14,103 nt of DNA from an uncultured Planctomycetaceae bacterium (GCA_903921605.1 CAIXQV010001031.1:1-14103); one strand, 5' to 3'; counted from the stretch's first letter, positions 1 to 8,030 are shown. Numbers and translations: made by a program. The notes: generated by a model from the letters alone, not told the origin.

Positions 1-1299
1 CACAACCTCAAGCGTCTGCAGATTCTTGTTGAGTTGCTCCTGCAGTTGTATCAGGCGTTCTTCCGACTCCGTCATTTGCAGCAGCGTCCGCCCCAGTCTG
101 TGCAGCTCTTCAGCCTGACCTGCGGATGACAGCGTCGTCGCCTGCATGGCGTTCTGCCACGCATCAACGCGATCGACGAAGGCCATCATCGTCGTCTGCA
201 TTTGCTGCGTGAACGCCTGAGTACTCTGGTGCAATGACGCCGCGTATTGATCTCGCGACACGTCGATGCTTTCGCGATGAACCTGAAGAGTTTGCTGCGT
301 TTCCTGATTCAACGCCTGAGCCAGCGTATCCGTCTGCTGAGTAAGAGACTGAGCCCAGTCCGTCTGCAGAGACATCAGATGCCGATTCCAGAACTCCGTC
401 TGTTGCGTCAGCATCTGAGCCGTCCAGTCGGTCAGTGCCGGGATCCCGGTTGCCTGGTTCGTAGTGGTTTCCGTGGTCAGCGATGGAACCAGCTGATCGA
501 TTCCGAACTGTTCAATCTCGTTAAGATTGTTCTGTTCGCCTCGCTCAATCAGGAATGTGCCGAAGACCAAAATCATGGACATCCCGAGAGCCTGAGCTGT
601 CGTATCAAACGCAACAGCAAGACCAGCGGTGACTTCCGGAAGTGATGAATCCAATTGCTCCGGCGTCACGTTGGCAATGGCCATCGTGATCCCCACGACG
701 GTACCAAGAAAGCCCATGATCGGGACGGCCCAGGTGACCGTTCGAATCAACGAGTAGCTCTGCAGCAGGCGATCGGACGCAAGGTCGGCAAGGTATCGCA
801 AGTGGTCTTCAAGTCCGCTGCCGTCTTCTCGATTACGCACATAGTGCAAAACCTCAGTCAGCCGTCGCGCCAAAGCGGTTCGAACAAACCCAAGCAGATG
901 GTTCTGTTTCTGCCAACTTGAAATCGAATCGACGACTTCATTCGATGATGATTTCCTGGTCGCCCAGCCACCCTTCGTCGCTAACTCCGCAATGGATCGA
1001 ATGGCTCGGCGTTCGCCTGGCAGAGCGACAAATTTGGCCGCAAGAATGCCCATCCCAACGAAGAACATCGCTGAGGTTACATACTCCAGAGGATGCCCGC
1101 AGAAATACCGCTGGACAAACTCAGGTCCTCCGGCAAATGGCTTCGCAGCCAGCGGAGCCACGATGTAGAAGACTACCGTCACTCCCAAACCAATCAGCAT
1201 CCCGGTCATGGTCGAGGTGTTTGATGGGGGACGAACAGTCTGCGCTCCTGCGACATTTGACGACGGCAGAGCAGGGGATGTTGGTTTTGATGTGGACAC
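1..1299 (-). CDS. MotA/TolQ/ExbB proton-channel family protein, C-terminus cut by window edge
   Basis: This is an inner-membrane protein of the family that uses proton flow to energise partner proteins (ExbB-ExbD, TolQ-TolR, MotA-MotB). The frame is open for 433 codons from a GTG at 1299 to the window edge. An in-frame TGA lies six codons upstream of that GTG, and no ATG lies between, so GTG is the likely start (next ATG is codon 31). The first ~30 residues are polar. Hydrophobic segments lie near residues 34-52 and 76-92. The MotA/ExbB core spans about 185-255, with GFLGTVVGITMAIANV at 196-211 and GLAVAFDTTAQALGM at 226-240. From ~280 onward the chain is Gln/Thr-rich and probably helical or coiled, unlike short ExbB proteins. 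A partner ExbD/MotB-type gene may lie to the left, outside the window. Family assignment is firm; the physiological role is unknown. Confidence 0.88.
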   Translation of the reverse strand, partial: MSTSKPTSPALPSSNVAGAQTVRPPSNTSTMTGMLIGLGVTVVFYIVAPLAAKPFAGGPEFVQRYFCGHPLEYVTSAMFFVGMGILAAKFVALPGERRAIRSIAELATKGGWATRKSSSNEVVDSISSWQKQNHLLGFVRTALARRLTEVLHYVRNREDGSGLEDHLRYLADLASDRLLQSYSLIRTVTWAVPIMGFLGTVVGITMAIANVTPEQLDSSLPEVTAGLAVAFDTTAQALGMSMILVFGTFLIERGEQNNLNEIEQFGIDQLVPSLTTETTTNQATGIPALTDWTAQMLTQQTEFWNRHLMSLQTDWAQSLTQQTDTLAQALNQETQQTLQVHRESIDVSRDQYAASLHQSTQAFTQQMQTTMMAFVDRVDAWQNAMQATTLSSAGQAEELHRLGRTLLQMTESEERLIQLQEQLNKNLQTLEVV

Positions 1300-1340
1300 G
1301 AGGAAGTTCCCAAATCAGTGCTGATTAAGGTGACAGGTCG

Positions 1341-1431
1341 TTCGGCAGAATCCGCCGAAGCTCCGCGCAGGGCGCGGCCCTCCAAGTGTTACAATCGTCA
1401 TGGCCGTCAAAGTCGGTTGAGTCCAACTTTG
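1341..1431 (-). promoter_or_regulatory. Three hairpins in the probable leader of the ExbB-like gene
   Basis: Read on the minus strand, three stem-loops lie between the upstream terminator and the GTG start at 1299. CAAAGTTGG pairs with CCGACTTTG (1408-1431, nine pairs with one G-T, six-base loop). CCGCGC pairs with GCGCGG (1363-1377, three-base loop). TTCGGC pairs with GCCGAA (1341-1359, seven-base loop). I could not identify a convincing promoter. They may be leader structure or remnants of a repeat; function is inferred only. Confidence 0.3.
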
Positions 1432-1490
1432 GTAATCTCGGTAACGGGGAGATCTTTGCCGTCTGTTTCGGCCGCACAAACTCCGGGCGT

Positions 1491-1524
1491 AAAAAATCCG
1501 CCGTGTGTTTCCAACACGGCGGAT
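1491..1524 (-). terminator. Intrinsic terminator of the Gld-like / DUF4340 operon
   Basis: TCCGCCGTGT at 1497-1506 is perfectly complementary to ACACGGCGGA at 1514-1523, with a seven-base loop and one extra A-T pair at 1496/1524. On the minus strand the stem is followed directly by six T residues (1496-1491). It begins about 80 bases beyond the DUF4340 stop codon and points the right way, so it is a textbook Rho-independent terminator that also separates the operon from the ExbB-like gene. Confidence 0.85.
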
Positions 1525-1576
1525 CTGTCTCTGATCATTCAGAAGGTGAGTTCAGCTCAAGAACCTACCAGCCTCG

Positions 1577-1608
1577 GCTATCATCAGCCTGAGCTATCAT
1601 CAGTCTCA
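1577..1608 (-). repeat. 16-bp tandem duplication spanning the DUF4340 stop codon
   Basis: GCTATCATCAGCCTGA (1577-1592) is followed immediately by GCTATCATCAGTCTCA (1593-1608), identical at 14 of 16 positions. The TGA stop of the DUF4340 gene (complement of 1606-1608) lies in the second copy. It looks like a local slippage duplication at the 3' end of the gene. Confidence 0.6.
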
Positions 1609-3663
1609 ATTGCCAAGTACGGGCATATCAAAAACTGGTGGACCACCAAGCCCCGGAACAGCGGCTCCATCAGCTGGCTTAGGGTCTTCCTTCGGACCAA
1701 CCACCGCATCTCGAGTCAGCTTGAACTTCTCAAAGCTTTCAGCAGAGATCACGTAGTACCAGGCACCGAATCGGGAAGACAGCTCGTCGGCCTTCTTTTT
1801 GCCTTCCTTCGCTTTGCTTTCCCAGGCCTTCAAGGCACCTGCGAAACCAGCCTTGGCGGCTTCGTATTCACCCAGAGCCTGATCGTACTGCTTCTGAGCT
1901 TCTGCTTTTGGATCAACAGGTGGCTGAGCAGGTGCTGCTGGTACTTCAGCCGCAGGCTGTTCGCCATCAGCCGGCACCGGTTGACCTTCCTGCGCCGGAA
2001 CAACGGCCGCTGGCTCAGCAGGCTTTGCTTCTGCCGCAGGAGCAGCATCCTGAGCTGGAGCCGCAGGTTCGGCAGCGGCTGGTTCAGCAACCGCTACAGG
2101 CTCAGCGGCCGCCGGTTCATCACAAGAACCAGGATCCGCCGGCTTCTCAGGAGCAGCCTCGGCAGCCTTTTCTGGAGCAGGCGATTCTTCTTTTGGCGCG
2201 GCATCGGCAGCCGGCTTTTCTTCTGCAGCAGGTGCATCTTTGGGAGCATCCGCGGGTGGTGCATCGGCTTTAGGAGCTTCTGCTGGAGCATCCGGCTTTT
2301 TGTCTTCTGCTGGAGCTGGAGTCGCTTCTTCATTCAGGATCGCTGGTTTCTCCGGAGCAACAGGCTCGGTCGGCTTTGGCCCCAGCAATGATTCGTCATA
2401 GTCGACCTTCACCAACAAATAACGGCGTGGACCCGATTCCGAATCTTCTGGCTTGTCCTCCGGCTTGGCAGCATCAGCCTCTGCGCCTTCGGCACCCTTT
2501 TCGCCATCGGCCTTGGCTTCTCCACCTTCTGTTTTGGCTTCGCCTTCAGCCGGCTTCTTGTCATTGAGACCAGTCTCTATGTCCTTCGCGGTTCCTCGAG
2601 CGATCTCACCGAAGTACAGCGTGTACCGCACTCCGTTGTTTGTGCCCGCAAGCAGCTCGCCTTCGTTAGAAACCAGCTTCACCTGATTGTTTTCACCTCG
2701 AGCAATATAGAACCCCTGTCGCTGCATATCAGTCTGCAGGACCTGACGCATCAATGGATTCTGAGCAACCTCAGATGAAACAGTCAGGTCCGCATTCAAT
2801 CCTTCTGGCTTTGGACGAACACCAACGATCTTCAGCTGGTCCAGGTTCTTGGTGATATCCGTAACAGCCGCTTCCTTCAGCGACTCGATGTCCGGATTCA
2901 AACCCTTCATGTCCCACTTGCTGGTGGTCTTGTCTTTCTGGAAATCAAAAACTTCGCCTTGAAGAATCGCGCCTTGCTCCTCGTCGACGGAATACTGATC
3001 AACGGTGACCTTAACGATGTCATTCTGATTCAGCTTCAACAAGTCCGGCTCAATCCAATCACTGAACTTCGCTGACAGATCAGCATCCAGCTTCGCAATA
3101 AAGACCGGGTTCTTATCCGGCTGACGAACGTAAAAGTGCTTTTCTCGCCCTTCTACCGCTTTGCCGACGATCAGATCAACAAGAGGGTTACTGCTGTTGT
3201 CTCGCAGCGTAATCCGGGTTCCGCGTGTTTCTTCTTTTTTGTCATCAGCTTCTGGTGCAGCGGCTGCCACCTCAGCCCCCGGATCTTCAACACCATAACG
3301 AGCCCAGTCGTCTTTGCTGCGACTTTGCAGAGCAACCTTTTTGATGCCGATCAGTGACGCAGCCGTTTTGGCCAGACGCTCTGCGGCTTCAGCCGGATAG
3401 TCATGGTGCGACGGAATGACCCAGAAACCTTTGTCATTCTGCTTCACTGAGAACGAAAGCGGTTCACGAGTCTCTGCATCGTACTTTACGACACTGAGTT
3501 CCATGGCTTTCATTGGATCGTTGAAGTCCGCGAAGAACGCCTGACCGACGTCAGAGAATCCCTCGACGGCAGCAGGCTGATTGGCGAATCGAACACCCAC
3601 CGCGGCAAGAGCAGCAACCGCAGCTACTCCAACGAATACCATAGTTCGACTTGTCGCGTTCAT
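1606..3663 (-). CDS. DUF4340 domain membrane-anchored protein with Ala/Pro/Glu-rich insertion
   Basis: This 685-residue protein probably works with the GldA and GldF-GldG-like proteins encoded just upstream. An N-terminal hydrophobic segment (about 9-26) looks like an uncleaved signal anchor, placing the rest outside the cytoplasm. DUF4340-type sequence occupies about 40-360. Residues 369-408 and 431-590 are low-complexity, rich in Ala, Pro, Glu, Asp and Lys, split by a short ordered stretch at 412-427 (RRYLLVKVDYDESLLG). A helical stretch (about 588-630) leads to a conserved-looking terminal motif, GAWYYVISAESFEKF, near 633-647. The start has AGG six bases upstream of the ATG. The gene follows the fusion permease by 139 bases on the same strand, and the operon ends at the terminator at 1491-1524. 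Assignment rests on context plus the N- and C-terminal patterns; biochemical role is unknown. Confidence 0.82.
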   Translation of the reverse strand: MNATSRTMVFVGVAAVAALAAVGVRFANQPAAVEGFSDVGQAFFADFNDPMKAMELSVVKYDAETREPLSFSVKQNDKGFWVIPSHHDYPAEAAERLAKTAASLIGIKKVALQSRSKDDWARYGVEDPGAEVAAAAPEADDKKEETRGTRITLRDNSSNPLVDLIVGKAVEGREKHFYVRQPDKNPVFIAKLDADLSAKFSDWIEPDLLKLNQNDIVKVTVDQYSVDEEQGAILQGEVFDFQKDKTTSKWDMKGLNPDIESLKEAAVTDITKNLDQLKIVGVRPKPEGLNADLTVSSEVAQNPLMRQVLQTDMQRQGFYIARGENNQVKLVSNEGELLAGTNNGVRYTLYFGEIARGTAKDIETGLNDKKPAEGEAKTEGGEAKADGEKGAEGAEADAAKPEDKPEDSESGPRRYLLVKVDYDESLLGPKPTEPVAPEKPAILNEEATPAPAEDKKPDAPAEAPKADAPPADAPKDAPAAEEKPAADAAPKEESPAPEKAAEAAPEKPADPGSCDEPAAAEPVAVAEPAAAEPAAPAQDAAPAAEAKPAEPAAVVPAQEGQPVPADGEQPAAEVPAAPAQPPVDPKAEAQKQYDQALGEYEAAKAGFAGALKAWESKAKEGKKKADELSSRFGAWYYVISAESFEKFKLTRDAVVGPKEDPKPADGAAVPGLGGPPVFDMPVLGN

Positions 3664-3802
3664 GGAAAAACCTGATTAACAAAAGACTGACAATGAGAAG
3701 AGTAATGCCACAAACAACCGCACTTCAGTAACAAGCTTCATCGAGGCGAACCAGACTTGAGACCGGTCCACCCCACAAAGCCGATACCGACATGCCTCGG
3801 CA

Positions 3803-6604
3803 TCAGCTCTTTCTTCGATTGGGGTTAATGGACTGCTGCTCAGCAAGGTTACGAAGCCCGAGGAACAACATTCCAAAACAGACCGGCAGGATCGCCGGAA
3901 TAATGCAGGCTACGATCTTCACGGTACTTTCGACTCGACGAATCTCTCGCTTCATCTCAAGTCCTGACTTACGAACACGAGAATTCAACTGACGTTCGAG
4001 CTGCTCTTTCTGCAGTTCGAGCTGTCGATTCAACTGCTGTTCTTTCTGACGCATCTGCACGTCCTTGCTGCGAGCATCCAGTTCAGCGTTCTCTTCGATC
4101 TTTTTGATCTCAGCTCGAAGCTCTTCTTCAGCTTTCTTCAGAGTAGCGTCCATCTGGTCCTGAGCGTCCTTCTCTTCCTTGTTCAGATCCTTTCTCATTG
4201 AGCTGGTCTGATCTTCGACAAACTTCAGAGTTCTCAGACTTGCTCGACGAGACCGCAAAGGAATGAAGGTCTCATCACCGGCCAGTGCGTCCACAGCATT
4301 CAGAACGAAGGTCACGTTATCGAACTTAACGCCCAGCATTCCACGGTTACGCTCAAGGAAGAACCAGTCTGTGATCATGTCGATATCGGAACATAGAATT
4401 ACGTTTAGCGGCGACTCCGCCGACTTATTTCGGATCTGAGCGGCGATCACATGCGAATCATTATCGTCGCGACGACGAGGATTCGGATTGATTTCAACTG
4501 ACTGCCCCCCGGCAAACGGATTGAATGATGGAGCAGTGTAGTCTTCCCAATCCAGCAAGCCGGACTCACGACTCGTTCGCAGCAGCGGAATGAATTCCTG
4601 CTCTTTGCGACCCGCACGATCGATGATCGATCCAGGATACAGCATCACCAGATCCTGCAGGCTCTTCGAGACTGTGCTCTCTTCACCAAATGGAGAAGAC
4701 TGGTTTCCAGTGCGAGAAACGAACACATATTCCGGTGGCAGCGTGCCAAATTCGTTGTGCGGATTGTTGCGGTCATAAACAACCTGACCGTTATCCCATT
4801 TCACGTTCAACAGATTCATCAGCGACGTCGCTTCGCCACCATCGGCCTTTTGCTCCGGTGGTGGACCACCGCCAAACATGCCGCCGCCCCCACCAGGCTT
4901 TGGCAGCTTAGGAGCCATCGCCAAACCAGCCTGAGACTGAAAGACAAACGGGCAAGGGTCATCAAAAATCAAAGTCGGCTTTCCGGCCTTGACGTATTCG
5001 ACGAGGTTATCCATCTGCGGCTGAGTCAGCGAAGAAGGCATCACCGCAACCAAAACATCAAAGCCCTCAGCAGACTTCTTGTCCTTTTTATCAGCGGCCG
5101 CCGCATCATCCTTTTTCTCTTCAGCATCCTTAGCGGCGTCTTCGCCTTCCTTCTTCTCTTCAGCCTTCTCGTCATCAACCAAAATGCGATTAGAAGGATT
5201 GACGGCGATGACCTTGTACTGCTTTTCCAGTTCTCGAACGATCTCCCACTTTCCGCCGCCTTCACCTTCGGAGGTTGCTCGAGCATCGGTGACCAGAACA
5301 CCCACGGTCAAACGCTCTTCCTGAGAGACAGTTCTCAGTGATCGAGTTAGCTCATATTCAATCGGGAGCCCCTTACCAAAGAACGGGATTACCAGTTCAT
5401 CAGTCGAACTCTGAATAAACGCCCCAAGAAATACTTCTGCCTCTTCGCGTTTGCCGTCTCGTTCATACTGCAAACGGACAGGTTCAATTCCTAATGCTCG
5501 AGCCTGTTCGGCTTCTTCACTGAATGGCTCAACCGCAATATCCCGCCATGTAATTGCACCGCCGCTGCTTAATTCAAACTCACGCAGCAATCCGCGAAGC
5601 TGACGGCGTGTTTCGACATAATCTCCCGGTACGTCCGGGCTGATAAACGACTGAATTGTGATCCGCTGAGTTTCCTTCAGACCTTGCAACGTAGTCTCTG
5701 TAGCAGAGGAAAGCGTGAAGAGATCTTCTGCCGACAAGTCCGCGCGAGCCGGATAGGTCCAGAAGATTGACATCAGGCTCGCGGCCGTGATCAGAACGCA
5801 ACCAGTTCTGATCGCAAACTGCATCCCCATACCGACCTGCTGTCCTGCTGACCAGCGACGTCGCGATATCACAATCAGATTCAGATACAGCATGACCGCT
5901 GCAAAGAACACAAACCAGGCGATCCCGGTGAAGGGTAGAACGCCGACACTGAAATCCTGCAGTTGCTGCTGAAGACTCATAGAAGTCAGACGATTCCGAA
6001 GGTCATACAGCTCAGCCCCCTTGCCGAACAGACCATAAATCCACTCCACAACATCCGTGACGTAATACAACATCACAGGTACACAGCAAAAGACGACTCC
6101 CAGCACGAACGCGACGGTCGAGCTGTTCGTCAAAGAAGAAGCCAGCATTCCGGCAGCAAGCAAGGCACCACCAGCAAGCAGATATCCCACATAGCTGCTG
6201 ACTACCGCTCCCATGTCCGGCGAACCCAGCCAGATCAGAACAAGAACGTTGACCAGCGAAAACGCCAACGCAACGGAATAGACGCCGAACACAGCTAGAT
6301 ATTTTCCTGCCAGCACTTCGATTTCTGTGGACGGCATGGTGAACAGCAATTCGTCTGTTCCCAGCTTTCGCTCATCAGACCAGGCTGCCATCGTAATCGC
6401 CGGGATCACGAACAGCAGCAGCCAGGGAAACCCGGCAGTCAACTGATCCAGGGTTGCCTGATTAGCGGCAAAAAAGGAAGCCGAAAATGCCATTGCGGCC
6501 GAGGCTACGCAGAACACCAGGATAAAGAGATATCCGAGAATCCCAGAGAAGTAACTGCGGAAATTCCGCTTGGCTACTGCCAGAATTACATGACTGCGAA
6601 ACAT
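3803..6604 (-). CDS. GldF-GldG-like fusion: ABC-2 permease plus extracytoplasmic GldG domain
   Basis: This 933-residue protein fuses the two membrane components that are separate in Bacteroidota gliding/ABC systems (GldF and GldG). Residues 1-250 form an ABC-2-type permease with about six hydrophobic segments and the cytoplasmic motif WSDERKLGTDELLFTMP (about 75-91). A further membrane segment (about 266-285) leads into a GldG/IFT52-like extracytoplasmic domain (about 290-790). This domain is interrupted by a Lys/Glu/Asp-rich linker (about 476-512) and a Gly-rich loop (about 570-582). Residues 795-893 are strongly charged and predicted coiled coil, followed by a final membrane helix (896-917). 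ATG at 6604 is preferred because GAAGG stands seven bases upstream. A GTG six bases earlier is too close to that site. It lies 120 bases downstream of the ATPase gene. Transported substrate is unknown. Confidence 0.87.
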   Translation of the reverse strand: MFRSHVILAVAKRNFRSYFSGILGYLFILVFCVASAAMAFSASFFAANQATLDQLTAGFPWLLLFVIPAITMAAWSDERKLGTDELLFTMPSTEIEVLAGKYLAVFGVYSVALAFSLVNVLVLIWLGSPDMGAVVSSYVGYLLAGGALLAAGMLASSLTNSSTVAFVLGVVFCCVPVMLYYVTDVVEWIYGLFGKGAELYDLRNRLTSMSLQQQLQDFSVGVLPFTGIAWFVFFAAVMLYLNLIVISRRRWSAGQQVGMGMQFAIRTGCVLITAASLMSIFWTYPARADLSAEDLFTLSSATETTLQGLKETQRITIQSFISPDVPGDYVETRRQLRGLLREFELSSGGAITWRDIAVEPFSEEAEQARALGIEPVRLQYERDGKREEAEVFLGAFIQSSTDELVIPFFGKGLPIEYELTRSLRTVSQEERLTVGVLVTDARATSEGEGGGKWEIVRELEKQYKVIAVNPSNRILVDDEKAEEKKEGEDAAKDAEEKKDDAAAADKKDKKSAEGFDVLVAVMPSSLTQPQMDNLVEYVKAGKPTLIFDDPCPFVFQSQAGLAMAPKLPKPGGGGGMFGGGPPPEQKADGGEATSLMNLLNVKWDNGQVVYDRNNPHNEFGTLPPEYVFVSRTGNQSSPFGEESTVSKSLQDLVMLYPGSIIDRAGRKEQEFIPLLRTSRESGLLDWEDYTAPSFNPFAGGQSVEINPNPRRRDDNDSHVIAAQIRNKSAESPLNVILCSDIDMITDWFFLERNRGMLGVKFDNVTFVLNAVDALAGDETFIPLRSRRASLRTLKFVEDQTSSMRKDLNKEEKDAQDQMDATLKKAEEELRAEIKKIEENAELDARSKDVQMRQKEQQLNRQLELQKEQLERQLNSRVRKSGLEMKREIRRVESTVKIVACIIPAILPVCFGMLFLGLRNLAEQQSINPNRRKS

Positions 6605-6724
6605 GCACACACCTTCGCTCTGGATAAGGATCGGAAATCTGCGAGCCGACGTTTTAATTGAGTCCTATAAAACTCAAAACGGATCAGCAGACTGTGTATC
6701 AAATGAAAAAAGTCGTGGTCTCAA

Positions 6725-7471
6725 TCACGCAGCACTGTGAGTCAGCTTGCGGAATTGCTGCTCCATATCGACTTCGTTATTGCCCAAATCACCCGTCGGA
6801 CCATCAAAAACAACGCGCCCATTATTCACCATCACCACTCGACTGCAGACCGCGCGAACTTCCTGCAGGATGTGAGTCGACAACAAAATCGTCTTCGTCT
6901 TTGCCAACTCAAGAATCAAATCACGAACACCATGCACCTGATTTGGATCAAGACCACTGGTGGGCTCGTCAAGAATCAAAACATCGGGATCGTGCAACAT
7001 CGCATGAGCCATCCCGACTCGCTGACGAAACCCGCGTGATAATTTCGAAATCGGCTTCCGCCAGACTTCCGCGAGGGAACATTTGTCCGAAACCCATGCC
7101 ATCCGCTTGGCCAGCAGGTCGCCCTTTAATCCGCGAACTTCACCCATATACTGCAGCAACGTCTCCGGGGTCATCTCCACGTAGAGCGGCCCGTTCTCGG
7201 GCAGATACCCCAAGTGCTCGCTGGCTGCAATGCGGTTCTCCGCAACGTTGTAGCCCGCAAGAAATGCTTCGCCGCGACTGGGGGAAAGGAACCCTGTCAG
7301 CATTTTCATGGTCGTACTTTTCCCGGCGCCGTTCGGCCCGAGAAACGCACAAACCTGCCCGCGTGGCACTGAAAACGTAACGTCCCGAGTCGCCGCAAAT
7401 TCTCCGTAGAACTTGCTCAGCCCGCGGGCTTCGATCATCACATCAGACGAAGTGCTGGATTTTGAACTCAT
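6725..7471 (-). CDS. GldA-type ABC transporter ATP-binding protein
   Basis: This 248-residue cytoplasmic ATPase should power the fusion permease encoded next downstream. Walker A is GPNGAGKST (45-53), the signature is LSRGFRQRVGMA (144-155), Walker B with the catalytic glutamate is VLILDEPTSGLD (164-175), and the H-loop is STH (198-200). The usual Q-loop position reads GYLPENGPLY (88-97), with Glu rather than Gln. GYLPE(H/N)xPLY together with LS(K/R)G(Y/F)RQRVG is typical of GldA-like ATPases. The length is standard for a single-domain ABC subunit. The ribosome site is weak (GAG about ten bases before the ATG). As the first gene of the minus-strand cluster it should follow the operon promoter in 7472-7600, although I could not pick clear boxes. 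Confidence 0.93.
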   Translation of the reverse strand: MSSKSSTSSDVMIEARGLSKFYGEFAATRDVTFSVPRGQVCAFLGPNGAGKSTTMKMLTGFLSPSRGEAFLAGYNVAENRIAASEHLGYLPENGPLYVEMTPETLLQYMGEVRGLKGDLLAKRMAWVSDKCSLAEVWRKPISKLSRGFRQRVGMAHAMLHDPDVLILDEPTSGLDPNQVHGVRDLILELAKTKTILLSTHILQEVRAVCSRVVMVNNGRVVFDGPTGDLGNNEVDMEQQFRKLTHSAA

Positions 7472-7936
7472 TAGCTCGTTTCTCTGCCTTCTGATCTATC
7501 CAACCAGGGCTTCACCCCTGAACCAAACGGCCAATCGGCCGGAAATCTAAACGAACAACACTTCCTCGAACGGCCTTTCGTGGGCATTAAGATGCCTCAG
7601 CCGACGAAGTCCCGGAGATTTTTCTACAACTCTCAAACCCCGTAGACCAGCAACGCATGGTCGCGACTTTGGCAGAGAATACAATCGAGGCCGTCCTCCG
7701 CCCGGATCGTGGACGCCCGACACCTTTTTCAACGCGTTGCCCTCGTGCGACCCTTGATCGCGCAAAACTGCCGGAACGGCAGCGGCCCGCGTTTTTGGCC
7801 TCAAAGTTGCAAACTTCGTTCCAGAAACTGGCAACGCCGATGGCCACGTTTTCGTGGGAAGCGAATTGTTGGTTTTGCCGGGCTCCGAAGCAACAGTGAC
7901 ACTTACCGGAATCGCAAGCAAGGAGTTTCCCGGTTT

Positions 7937-7966
7937 TTGCCTCGCTGGTGCTTCGGTTGGTATTAT
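7937..7966 (+). promoter_or_regulatory. Candidate sigma-70-type promoter for pdxJ
   Basis: TTGCCT (7937-7942) and TATTAT (7961-7966) are separated by 18 bases and match the consensus at four and five of six positions. The short palindrome CACACGGTGTG (7971-7981) falls at the expected transcription start, where an operator could sit. The resulting pdxJ leader would be about 240 bases. This is pattern matching only. Confidence 0.3.
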
Positions 7967-7982
7967 TCTCCACACGGTGTGA

Positions 7983-8030
7983 ATTGAGGCCGGGTGTTCG
8001 CGGAACACCGTAAACGAGGAGAGCCTCAAT
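7983..8030 (+). promoter_or_regulatory. Nested inverted repeats (leader structure or palindromic repeat) upstream of pdxJ
   Basis: ATTGAGGC (7983-7990) is perfectly complementary to GCCTCAAT (8023-8030). Inside it, GGTGTTC (7993-7999) pairs with GAACACC (8003-8009) around a GCG loop. Two exact stems nested in 48 bases are unlikely to be random. The structure is 185 bases before the pdxJ start. It does not match any riboswitch I recognise and has no T-run, so it may be a leader element or a dispersed palindromic repeat. Confidence 0.45.

Noticed and set aside
247..1328. Several plus-strand open frames at the left end
   Set aside because: They are shadows of the ExbB-like gene, which is open on the minus strand from 1299 through position 1 with clear family motifs.
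1318..2391. Long plus-strand open frame (357 codons) rich in Arg, Ser, Phe and Trp
   Set aside because: It is antisense to the DUF4340 gene; its length comes from the low-complexity codons of the real gene, and its product has no sensible composition or domain.
3664..3876. Minus-strand 66-codon frame between and overlapping the fusion permease and DUF4340 genes
   Set aside because: It overlaps the 3' end of the permease gene, has Cys/Ser-rich non-descript composition and no ribosome site; treated as a 139-base intergenic gap.
6658..6677. TTGAGT/ACTCAA inverted repeat between the ATPase and permease genes, considered as an attenuator
   Set aside because: Stem is six A/T-rich pairs without a following T-run on the minus strand; likely too weak to matter.
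6658..7380. Plus-strand open frame (240 codons) opposite the ABC ATPase
   Set aside because: The minus strand encodes all ABC ATPase motifs in order; the plus frame has no domain and is a shadow.
7719..7730. GACACCTTTTTC word, similar to a motif seen in dispersed bacterial repeats translated as KKVS
   Set aside because: Too short and only partly matching; no surrounding repeat structure to support a relic element.
7547..8029. Overlapping minus-strand frames (160 and 128 codons) and plus frames in the intergenic region
   Set aside because: No domain, no good ribosome site, Arg/Pro/Ser-rich product, and several overlapping frames at once, as expected for non-coding GC-rich DNA.
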